DNA from: Dipylidium caninum
Lineage: Eukaryota; Platyhelminthes; Cestoda; Cyclophyllidea; Dipylidiidae
Assembly (NCBI GenBank): GCA_017562135.1
Contig: QEYB01000437.1
Span: 1 to 25,413 of the forward strand
Direction of reading: 5' to 3'
Length of the DNA stretch: 25,413 nt
Positions within the stretch are counted from its first letter, which is position 1, and each line of letters begins with the position of its first letter. Both the position numbers and the translations under genes were made by a program. Of the stretch, positions 1 to 11,100 are shown piece after piece. The notes beneath the pieces are model-generated. The model was not told the origin of the DNA, did not search any database, and saw nothing but the letters and a program-made list of their open reading frames with translations.

Positions 1-19
1 GCGCGAAAATCCTATTGGA

Positions 20-430
20 CTGGAAGAGGGGAGGGGGGATGAGGCAGAAGAGTTAAACTTCTTCCCGCAAGCGGATTCTCCCCTCTTCGTCTGGTCCACA
101 CCAACCACTGGGTGGGCGACGAAGAGGGGCAGACGCAGAGGGAGGAGGCGAGGAAGGGGGGAGGAGGATGGGGAGGAGGAAGAAGCGCCTTGGTAAGAGA
201 TTCCAGGGAAAGTAGCATGAGAAGTGGAGTGGAGGAGGCGAGGACGGAGGAGGAGTAGAGGGAATTAGGTGCAGGAGAGGAGGAGGGCAGGCGGAACTGG
301 AGAAGATGGAAGAGGTGACGAGCGGGGACGAGGAGAAGGTGAAGATGAAGATGAGGCGGAAGCGAAGGCAGGAAGGGGGGACGAGGAGGAGGAGGAGGAG
401 GAGACGGGGGGGGGGGAGGTGGCTTTACTG
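20..430. repeat. Purine-rich (GGA)n-like low-complexity tract
   Basis: The plus strand is almost pure A/G for some 400 nt, with a run of GGA units at about 384-403 followed by a G-run. On the minus strand it reads as a proline-rich open frame, which I treat as a by-product of the CCT repeat. Such mirror-like purine tracts can form triplex or G-quadruplex structures. Confidence 0.75.
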
Positions 431-3400
431 GAGAGTCGGCAACTCCGGCGATTCCTTGCAATTCGGATGCATTGATCTGAAGGAAGAGACGTAACAGGGT
501 GCAGCGGATACCACTACCAAGTAACTATCGGGCGCCAAGTCGGGCGGGACGTACACTCGTTCTCAGGGCGTAGGCGGCAGAGAGGATCTTGTTGGCGGGA
601 TTGGACTTCTGGTGAAAAGGGGCCGTTGCGTGTTCTTGTTTCGGCGTGGTGATCCTTGGTCCACCGAGCACATACCGTGGCCTTCGCACTTTCTTCTTCG
701 CCCTTGCACGAGGTTGATTGGGCCTGCGGGCACTGGCCTCCCACCGCCCGTCGACGCTGACTCGCCCTGCGCGGGAAGACCGATCCCGCTTGCCCCAGGT
801 ACAACACGGTCACAGACTTATGAAAAGGCGGTTCAGGGCAGAGTGATTCGTCCAACCGCGGAGCACCGGCGCCAGTCGGCCGGGCGCCCGGTGAGCCCCT
901 CGGTGGAGGTTGGAGGCGAAGGAGGACTCGAAGCAGCCTTTACAGGCCCCCGCCCGCTCGACACGCAGGCCAATTAAGACGCATCGACCCTCGCGACTTT
1001 CACCGTCGCCAACTGGCGCCCCGGCGTAACGCCCTCCCCCTGCTCCTCTCGTCCTTCTCGATCTCGCTCTACGCTGACGTGGAGGCGGCTGGAGAAGTGA
1101 TCATAAGTGTAACCCCGTGGGCAACAACAAAGATACAATACACACTTTCTTATGTCCCAGTAGCTTAACAACAAGCGAGGCCAAAGGTGGGAGATTCTAG
1201 CGCTCACCCGCCTAGCATCGTAGGCTCCCGTGGGTGAGGGGAGTGGCAGGAAGAGTTTTTTGAGCTGGAGGGCGAGAGGGTGATGATCCGAGGGCCACTC
1301 ACTCACCGCAAATCCAGGTGGCTCGACGCCCGCGACGCACTTGTCCGAACGAGCCGACAAACGCGACCTGGCGGAAGGACGTCTGCTGCCCCGCCATTTA
1401 GGTTGGGGTTGCCTCGATGCGGAGGGCGCCTCGCAATGTGGAGCTTCAACACGGGCACGGGCAGGGCTCTTTGATGGTGACTCAACATCCTTATCTATTC
1501 TTGTTGCCTGCATATCTTTCCGTCCGCACGCAGTCCGCGACAGCGTGGGCAAGATGGTCTCGCTACTCCGTAGCGCGGGGTCTCCGACGCAACGCGTCGT
1601 CGCCCTTCACGGGCGGCTTGTATTGAGCGCCGTTGGCGCGTACGTACCGTGCTCCTCTGACAGAGGTCTAAGGCAGCTGGGGGCGATGCCAGAGGTAAGG
1701 ACGCCGCGCCAGGCGTCCATTGTGGCGAGGCATTCGCATGCGCTGGAGCATGTGCGATGTCGGCGTGCGGATTGGAGGAGGAAGAGCGAGGAGGGACAAG
1801 CGTGCTTCCGGCAGACCCACTCTTCGCGCGTAATTTTCGGCACCCGCCTACGACCAGAGCGTGGGCGTGGCGTGCCGCGACCTGCTTGTGACGATATTAT
1901 GAAAGACCGGTCTGTCAGCGCTCGGTCATGATCAGCCAGTTGCGCTCTCTCGCACCGCGTCGCGGTCCAGCGCCGACCCTCCTAGTACATCATGAGCAGA
2001 TATAACCCAGTGTAGCGACCAGGTGCGGCCCCCCATGCATCTCGCTCTCCGCGTGAAACCGACTGTCCGATAGCTGTCCCGCGCCAGATGCAGAGTTATT
2101 TGTGCCGGTCGATTACGCCCGGCAGCCTCTCATTGCTTCAGCCGGTCCGCTGAACGCATCTTCGCTCATGGAGGAGGTCTCCAGACCTCAATCGGCGAGA
2201 ACGCAGGGCACCTACCACGTTACCATCCCCCTCGTCTTGAACGGCAGCCGGCCCTGAGCGCTGTTTGCCGCTCCCGCCCCCCCCCCTCTTCCCATTCCGT
2301 TTCAACCCAAACACATCACTCGTCACATTGTCGATCCTGCAGCTGTCAGCCCCCAAATAAACTTGGGCTGTTATACGAACGAAGTTCTCCAACACTCGAC
2401 GATGACCCACAATTCCGCTGGCTAAGGGGCTCGTCATGCCCCATCGATTGCCCCTGAAACAAAGGAAGAGCAAGACGCTTACGGGTTGCATTTGCTTTCA
2501 TCGTTCGCCTTCAACGTCTTCATAGCTTGGACAGTTTTGATAGGCAAAAGACGGGATGGTTTGACCGCGCCACCGTCGAATCCCTCCTCTTTCCATCCAA
2601 CCACTTCATGATCATTGTACAACGCGCCGAAGAGAAAGATTCGAAACAAGGAGAAGAAGGACTTCCGCCTCAGCATTGCTCTGATCACGAAACTATGCTG
2701 TCAGGCGACCGCTTCCCTCCACCTTTGGTAAATTGAGCTGTTTCCCAAAAGGAAAACAGGTTTGATCTTCCGGGAGAGACGCGCACGGACTCACATGTGT
2801 GACGCGTTTCGTTGCATTTGGGCCCCGTGGACATTCAACAGTCTGTGGTGTATTGTCGCGACCGGTTACCGATACGACGTTAGGATTCAAGACTCGGACA
2901 CGACCGTGGCGGCGCAAGGGTCGTCATATCCCTTGCCGGGCAGAAGAAAGCGCGACGCAGAGGCCGAGTGAAGAATTTCGCAAATGGCCCCAATCTTAGA
3001 GGCCAACAGCAGAGTACCCTGTCGGAGGTACAAGAACGTCGATCCGAGATGGCTAAATGGGTTGGGGGCTTCTGTTGTGCCCCGTGTTCGCGCGGTTGCC
3101 ACGTTTCGTCTGACAAACAAGGCTGAGGGGAAGCTTGAGGGCACGGCCTGGGTTAACTTTCGGACGACGGATTTTATTAGCTGGGGGGCAGCATTGCTAT
3201 CTTGAAGTCTCACGTGTGCCACTGGGCCCTTTTTTGAGGTTTGTCCTACGCTGTTTTTCAAATGCTCTTTTTCATTCACTAGCTATGAGCCCCACTCCTT
3301 GTGCGTGCCATAAAGTATACTCCGCTACCCCCCACTGAAGTATCATTTTTCTGCTACTTCGGAAGCGCTGAGACTATAACGCTGACTCATGTTTGGGATG

Positions 3401-6359
3401 CACGAGGCAATGGGACCGCAGGACAACGAGTCTACCTCTTGCTCCCTCACCTCTGTCCATCGCCGCTACATCGCCCTTCCGTGTCTGTCTCCCTCGTACC
3501 TCGTCCGCCTCTCGTCCTCGTCCTCGAAACCACTCTCCTTCCTCCTCCTCTCACCTACGTCCTATCTGTTCCTCGCAAGAGGAAATAGAGGTGCCGCCAC
3601 TACGACCGCGCCAGTCCCAGAGACGATGGCCCAGGGTCCCAATGCCTGACCTATGACTTACGCATTTGCACTGCGACTGGCAAGCAGTAGAGCAGCCACC
3701 CGCCGGCAAAGCCCCTCGTCTCACTTACTCATTCTTTCCTAGCATGCGAGTTTGCTACATTCCGCCGTCCTCACGCCCTTCGCCACAGTCTCATCCATCC
3801 GTCCAGAGGCGCAGGAATCATACTTTCGAGAACTCATCAGTCCCACCTCTGTCCTCCACGGGCTCTATAAAGTTGTGCAATCAAAATGCCTGGCACCTGA
3901 GCACGTTGTGGTTGGTGTTCGACAAGCGGAGTCTTCGCGTGTGTTTCGTTGTCATGTGGTGGTATCTTCGCCGTCTCCAAACTGAAAATCGTGATGTCGT
4001 ATGATGGCGTGCCTTCTTTTTCACTTCACAGGATAGAGTTACAGACGTGACACGTCGCGACTGCTTCCTCGGCGGAGGAGTCTATCATACTCCATTCTGC
4101 CCACTCGTGGCTGCGTCAGCTTTCACGGTCTGCCCAGTATCTCGATGCCTTTCTTACCCCCTTCCGAGGCGTGTCTGTCGGACCGACCCGCAATGGAGAA
4201 GACAAGCCTTCGACTTACCGCCACCCCAACATCTCGTCACGATTCTCAAAGCTTCCATAGCAACGTGTTGTCGTACCCTACGAAGCCTCACCCGTGAGGG
4301 TTATCTTTTCAACAACTGAGATTCTCCAAAACACAGGATTACTGCGTGCGTGGTGAAATTGGACATTCCACGCCTGTTCTGCGTTTCTCCCCATACCACG
4401 ATCTCAGAATTGATAATATGTGGGCGCTATTGGGCATGGCGCCGTTACTCCGAAAAAATAGCGCAAAGGTTGTATACGCCCCTTTGTCCTTTCCTCTCTC
4501 TAGTGATATTTGTTCTCGATAGGTTTCCTAGCTCTTCATGGTCGGACAATGGGCCGCGCCCTGTTCATGGACCGTCGCGGGTCGTGCACTGGTGAGAGCT
4601 CTCGTCAGGGCTTCGCTATCTTCCATGTCATGTTGTGCATTGCGCCGCTTTATATCGTTCAATTGAGAGTGGTTGGCAGATGAATTTCGGCCTTCTTGCA
4701 GCAAGCTGGTGTGCGTGCGTCCGTTTCTGCTCGCTTGGGGGAATTTGCGACTGAGCTGGCCTTCTATGCTCTGCATGTCTCGGGAGCAGGGGCTCAAACC
4801 GACTGGGTGTTAGGTACAGCCCCAAGTGTTTCAGCTGAGAGGAAATGTTTTCAAACACCAGGTTACAGCGGGATAGTGCTATGTCCAGGATGCTCCCTCG
4901 CGGTAGGCCATCTTCAGTGTTATTACGTGCCTCCAGGCATGAGTTTGCCTTTGGATCAAAAGACATCTGCCTAGAGTGTGCCTGGGATTCAGCGATGGAC
5001 TCTCCGGCGTCTGCAATCTACTCGCCTCCTTCTTGATCGCTATCGGTGTGTTCCTCTACTCGCCCTGCAGTTAACCGCGTGTCAGTCTATATCCACCTTC
5101 TACATTCCACGTTTTGCGTTGTGGTTCTTCCACCCGGGTAAATCCATCTCTCCCACAGTCACGCATTGTGCCTGTCGAGAAGATTGCCTGAATCATAGGC
5201 GTTCCCAAGGCCAATTATTCAGGCATTTGTGTGGTGGCAGGCAGCTTTGTCGTTCCCTCCCAAGCCATCAATTCCCGCAGTCTGGAGGTATAAATGCGCC
5301 CTGAGACTCGAGAATCGTGGAATTCTCGTGCTGGCGCCGCGAGTATTCGAAGGCGAGATCGACCTATTCGAAAGGACCTTGAGTTAGGTGTACTCAAGAC
5401 TCGAGTACGTTGGACATCATCCTGCGACTTACTCGCTTGCCTGGTTCTTCTGTCGCTGCGCGCCATATCTGGTGATAGCGTCTCTGGTCATTACCGTCCT
5501 TCCCTGCATTTGCTAATTCCATCATGCTCCCTGCTCAACTGGGCGCACATCTCACATTTGCCGACAGAGATACCAAGCATTTCGGGGTAGGCGCCATGAG
5601 AACTCATCCACTTCCGATCCGTCTCTATTTGTTGATACCTGTCATCTAATCGCGTGTCTTGGTCGTATGTCTCATCAGCTCCTCTTCTCCGGTTTTCCTC
5701 CCTGCTCTTTCGAGAATCTCTTCCGTTCTTCTCCCTAATGCCCAAACTTTCCGAATCTGTCGACTTTCTGACACCACTGTTCAAACGTGCAAAAACCGAT
5801 CGTCATCTAATCGGCGGTTCTCTTGCATCTGCCCCGTGTTCACCTTTCATTCACAGCGAGTGACGCCGAAACACCGGTTTTGTTTTGATCTATGACGCGA
5901 TAGGAGCCAGTATCCGTCCACGGCCCACAGGATGACCGTTCCTGCCTTTCGGTCACTTTGTGTGTTCGTCTCCACCAATCTTTCGCGACAGTGCCTACAG
6001 AGAGATATAGTCGTGAAGAAGAGCGTTTCAGCATCGACGGACACGCGTCTACGTGATGTGCCAACTGGAGCCCAGCCAGCCGAAGCTGCGAGTCTCATCA
6101 ACTACATCAATCAAAACCTCCCCGTCCACTTCCGTTGACGCGAAGGCGAAGCCGACACCCCGCGGGAGGCCGGTGTCCACGGGGCAACCGGGAGCGTGCA
6201 CAGTGCGCCCTTCAGGCGTCTTTCGATTTCTCCACCGCTCGCCGCCACCTTCGACTGTCCAGGGCGCCGCCTGCCGCGCCTTGACCCCCTTTCGACCGCT
6301 CGCACGCGTCCACTTTCCGCGGGAATGCCGTGCTTTAGTTAACACGCCAATTTGTCCCT

Positions 6360-6660
6360 CTCCAACCCCCCCCCCCGCGTTCTCCGTTCTCCGTCCCCCC
6401 CCCCCACCACCAACCCCCGCGGCAGCCTTCCGTCTCAAGCCGCCACGCGCCATAACCAGCTTTATTCGACCCCTTTTCTCCTTCTTTCGCCCCCCCATCC
6501 CCGGCTACGCATCCCTCTAACCCCCCCCCCCTCCTAGTTCTCTCTTCAAGTGATCCACCACTCCACTGCCCTATTTTATAAAGAATAATTATGTCAATCC
6601 ATTTCGCACTTTCACTGCCTTCCCTCCCCGCTCCACCCCTCCCCTCCGCCACCAGTGCTC
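6360..6660. repeat. C- and pyrimidine-rich low-complexity tract
   Basis: The plus strand carries repeated runs of C, including eleven in a row at 6366-6376, at 6395-6405 and at 6521-6531, set in CT-rich DNA. The complementary G-runs give the minus strand quadruplex-forming potential. Confidence 0.75.
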
Positions 6661-7297
6661 CTACTTAACAATCTTTGAGTTGTGTAGAGAAAAATGGCAG
6701 TCCTCCGTCTGTTCTAATGTTACCTCCCATCTCCCGTTCCCCACAAACTCCATGCCCTCACGTTTTCGCCCGTCTCCCCCGTCCACAGGATCATCCTCGA
6801 AGATCGTTTTTCTCAGCGTTTTGGACTTTTTTGTTTGGGGTTTTAGCCCTCCAGCAACTCATCCGTTTATTTTTTTCGCGGGCCTCTGGCTCCCCCTCAC
6901 ACCCCCTAAGGGCTCCATACCCCGTTTCATTTTTCATCGTCTAGCAGCCCAACCTCAGTGACCCAGACCTCTCCCTCCCCGCCCCACCGCCCCCCTCCTA
7001 TATATTCTCATGCTACGGCCTCGCCAAAGCGTCTTTCTTTCCCTTCTGTCAGGAGAAATTTTTTTTGGTGAGTGAGTTAATAAATATATACGCAAATAGA
7101 GGTTGTCGACTACTTGCAACAGGGTGTGTTGCCGACTGTCCGGTGTCATGCGACGGAGGTGGACGAGGCTGGGGAGGCGGTCCCGCCGCGTGGTGGCCCC
7201 AGAACACCAGACGTTCGGCTGATCCCATGGGCACACGAGGGGCAGCGGAGCGCGGGGCGAGCTGAGGAGCGGATCTTCGACTGTACCGAGGCGGTTG

Positions 7298-7319
7298 CCC
7301 CCCCCCCCCCCCCCCCCCC
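7298..7319. repeat. Poly-C homopolymer, 22 nt
   Basis: An uninterrupted run of 22 C, the longest homopolymer in the window. Its exact length is prone to sequencing and assembly error. Confidence 0.9.
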
Positions 7320-8156
7320 ACCTCGGCCCGTCCGGCGTGGCTTCCCTACTTGGAAAGAGCGTCTGTGTCCATTCGGGCGCCAACACGTCTCTCTATGAAA
7401 AGTCGGTTTCCCTTCAATGTTCCCCTGAGCGCCTCCTCAGGTCGAAATCACCTTGGCATGTCACGATGCTCACCGATTTCGCAGCGACCGCCTTGTCACG
7501 GTCATGGAGGGCTGGGAAGCTCGAAAACTACCCCGTGGTAGCTTCTCGCAGCAGAGATTAAATGAAACGACTGGCGGAGGCATTAAGGCCCACCGGCACG
7601 ACCTCAAAAGATCCGGTTTACCTACGCAAAAACGCGTCCACACACACCGCAGTTAGAGTTGGTTTCCGTTTGAACTCACACGGATATCGCATTCCTTCGG
7701 CTGAAGTGTTCACTGTGCAGGTTACCGTCGAGTGTGCTGCCTGGGAGCCTGACACCTCCCCGGGCGACAGGCGCTGACTAGCCCGTCACAGTCTCTCTGC
7801 GTGGACAAGCACCCTCTTCATCCCGCCTCGGCCCAAAATTGCCCGCCCCCCAACCCGGTGCCCTCCTGGTCGCGCCCCTCGAAAGGGCGACTGGGGAGTG
7901 ATGTAACCAAAAAAAGGTGTATTGTCACAAAATCACCGTAACATTATGGCGCAGTTGAAAAATGGCCTCAGAGGATTTTCAAGGTCACACAGACTGCCTT
8001 GATTGAGTGAATCTGCAAAAGGGAAAAGGTGGGGGGCGAGAGAGAGAGAGTGTGGGTGAAGCCCGGGGGGGGGTGGTGGAGGGTCGGGAGTGCGAGGACG
8101 GCAAGGACTCACACCTGCCACGGTGAAGAGCTCCAAATGACGTCGCAGAGAAGCGC

Positions 8157-11100
8157 TCAGGTGTTCTTCTTGAATCGACGCCACGAGATGGCTTGGCAGG
8201 CCTTGGGGGCTTCGATGTCAGTCAAAAATAGCGCGATGAGGGAGCCTGGCAAACGAAAGGCACCAGTGTCATCGTGGCAATTACCTCGGGCGGGGGGGGG
8301 ATGGGGGGGGGCGCACTGAGGCGCACAAGACTGGCGTGTGGGAAGTTGGGTGGAGGCAAGTGCCATCCTCGAGACCCACCCGTGCGTAGGGGGGAACCTC
8401 GCATGGAGGGCGTCGGGCTCGAGGTGGGCCACCAGAAAGAGGGAGAGGAGGCGGGGAGAGGGAAAGGGAGGTAAGGAGACAAGAGGTGGGCAACTCACTG
8501 CAAAAACAAACGACTCCGCAGACCACGAAAATCTCCGTCAAGTAGTGCTCCAACTTCACGAAGTACACGACCAGCGCTCCGATTATGCTGCCGGGGGTCT
8601 AAACGCAAACGACGCTTAACATTATCGAGGGAAAACTTCTAAGGCACCCTCCCCCTCCCCGTCCCCGTCTCTCTCGGCCACATCCGCGGCCCGGATGACA
8701 GTCCCTTCCAGACGACTAGTTAAGCGGCTTCCAAATACTTACGAATGCGCTGAACACGATGCCGTAGTTGCCCACGAAGTGCTTGTGCCCGAAGGCGTGT
8801 GAAATACCAAATGGCAGGGCGACGAAATTGCCGGCCACGCAGACGTAGACGAAGGCGACCCAGAGGACGTAGAGGTACCTTCCGGCCAGGGGGATTGGTG
8901 GAATGAAGGGCAGGGTGATGAGGACAGCGCCGTAGAAGAAATTCAAACAAGACAGCGGCACCTGAAGTGGCAAATGGGAAGGCAATAGGAGCTTTCTTTT
9001 TCATCCCATGCCGCACGAAAGGGGTTTCACAGCCCTGGCAGATGAATATTGTCAAGCTCCTTTGGCACGTGAAATTATTAGCAGGATATGCTACTTAAAT
9101 GCCGAAATAGTAGGCGAGGTGCGGTTAGCGAAACCAGAGCACAAGTGCCCCAGCGATCGGCCCTACTGGAAAGCGCGTCGTGCTTGCAACGCCACCACTA
9201 TCACCTCGAGGTGTTGGGAGTAGCGAAGTGGAAGAGGAGATGGCTAACCTTGTAGGATAAATGGTCGCATACCGGGCCCCAGGCGATCCTGGCCGCGGTG
9301 TTGAAGAAGGCTCCATAGGTATTCGCAAGACTCAAATACCTGTCATCCGGGATGGATTTTTGACCAACGACCTAGTGGAGCGGAGAGAGCAGAGGCGGTC
9401 ATAAGTTCTCCTTTTCCCACAGGTGATATCATACTACTAACACATGCCCTGTGCCATTTCAGTAGTATTATGGCGAAACTAGTGGCATGGCAATGATTGC
9501 GACAGCTGAAAGTATGTCACCCACCAGTGTCGCCGTCGTTATGGTTATGGTGACAGAAATTTATGGAGCAGCACTTGACGTCAGGCCTCGGTGGGTTCGG
9601 TGGTGAGGAAGGCTTTTGGCAGACAAAAAAAACTATTAACTTTGACCAGCCAAAACTATTTGGCAGACAAGGGAATCTCCTGTCGTCTGAAACCGGATTT
9701 CCGGAATCCCTTCCACCCGCAGCACAACCACAAGGCGCAATGTGCCGATGGTTGCAAGGGCATCTCTGCTCATTTGTCTATACTACTTAAATGTGGCGGA
9801 AGAGGGGGGGGGGCGGAAGGGGAAGAGACGGTTGTTCCAGCCTGCTCACCTTGATGTTGCCGGTGATTAGAGTCAGCGGTATAATGGACAAACACATGAT
9901 CATCCAGAAGAGGTATAAGTCGACTCTGAGTATCGTCTTCGACAGGGGCAGATCGGTTCTTACCAAGTCTTCCTCCAAAACTGCCTTTTCCGGCGCTGCC
10001 ACCTCGATTTCGCCCTTGTGCGCGGGCTTCTGTAAAGGAGCGAAGAACATCAGCACGGAGTGGTCCTCTTCACCAGGTTGCCCTGGGTGTGTGTGTGTGT
10101 GTGGATGTGAAGGGGCTTTTGGGGGCAGGGGAGGCGTCATGGGGACAGAGAGTGTGCCTGTGTGTGTGTGTGTGTGTGTGAAAAGCGGTCGTCCTGCGCT
10201 GGCAGCGGTGGCCTGGGGAGTAGCGCCGGTGGCTCATCCATCACCCTCGTCTTTCCCGCTCTCCCCTCCGCTGTGTGTGGTGTAGAACCGTCGACTGGTT
10301 CTCCTGACATGACATCTCCCCCCCCCCCCCCCCACGTCACTCCAGTGGGCCATGGCGGCCCGATGGCGAGGCGGGGTCGATGCTACTGAATACTACTTAT
10401 TAACCCTCTTACCCTTCTCTCCGCAAACAAAAGGGACAAGGCGGCGCAGCAGGGTGGGCGGGGGGGGGGCGCGGGGGTGCGCAGGGAAGGTGTTGTGTAG
10501 CAACAAGAGCATACTGAGCGCGGACAAACCTTGTCTTCGGGTTTGGGATGGGCAAAAATACAGCCGATAAGCTGGATGACCGCCATTCCTCCACCAATGA
10601 TGTAGAGGCACTTGGGGACGCGTCCCAACATCGTCTCGTCGTCAAACATTCTGTTGAGAAAAAAAAAATAGGAGAAATTAAGGCGAGGGAGTGAAGGGTA
10701 TCCTTTGTCACCGCCACTTCGTGGAGAAATGACCGACGCAGAGGCGCGTGCCGCTATGCCCTTCTCCGGCTGTGTAAGCAACAGTGATGTTCGCCCATGT
10801 TTGCAGTTAACAGAGTTGTTGGGAGACACACAAAGGCACGAGGGTCACCTCCACACCGTGTTCTTTGTCTTATCGTCGGGGGCCAGAGACGAGCTCGCTG
10901 AAATATGCGGTGGACTGCAGGTCGCACGCCTCGACTGGCCGAAGTGGCTGCCGTGCGCCTACCCCCTGCCAGTGGAACCTCGACGAGGACAGAAGACACA
11001 GTGATAGGGCGGAGAGACTTACTGGGTGACGTTGTTGACAGCCAGGTTGTGTGGATTGATGATGAGGGTCTGAATTGGCGTGAGAAGGATGGCGCCCGCT

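Larger units (their letters stand above)
1..8156. other. Gene-poor region; no supportable gene
   Basis: No frame here shows a recognisable domain or a convincing exon chain. Long open frames on both strands at 974-1931 and 6049-6520 overlap one another and are Arg/Pro/Ser-rich, as expected from GC-rich non-coding DNA. The region holds purine-rich DNA at 20-430, pyrimidine-rich DNA at about 3430-3560 and 5680-5730, and C-runs at 2277-2286, 6366-6405, 6521-6531 and 7298-7319. The 3' UTR of the transporter gene should lie just below 8157, but no AATAAA on the minus strand was seen close by. Confidence 0.6.

Noticed and set aside
12..461. 149-residue proline-rich minus-strand open frame
   Set aside because: It is the translation of a CCT/CTC repeat tract; no domain, no splice partners, and overlapping frames are open on the other strand too.
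974..1931. Long overlapping frames on both strands (about 190 residues each)
   Set aside because: Arg/Ser/Pro-rich composition, both strands open together, and no recognised motif; typical of GC-rich non-coding DNA.
2527..2736. Short plus-strand frame (DSFDRQKTGWFDRA...) that briefly looked like an EF-hand-type sequence
   Set aside because: The calcium-binding loop spacing is absent and no neighbouring exon supports it.
2887..3279. 130-residue minus-strand frame
   Set aside because: No recognised family, plus-strand frames overlap it throughout, and no splice-linked continuation.
6049..6520. 149- and 155-residue frames on opposite strands
   Set aside because: They overlap over their whole length, and end in C-run-derived polyproline or polyglycine.
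9089..9099. Recurring word CTACTTAAATG (also at about 9783, with near matches at 14533 and 19604)
   Set aside because: No similarity beyond the word itself; chance recurrence of an 11-mer is likely.
9431..9468. 8-bp inverted repeat ATACTACT / AGTAGTAT with a 22-nt loop
   Set aside because: Stem too short and loop too long to stand out from chance.
9791..10285. 164-residue plus-strand frame
   Set aside because: It is antisense to transporter exon 6 and includes the GT repeats (CVCVCV runs).
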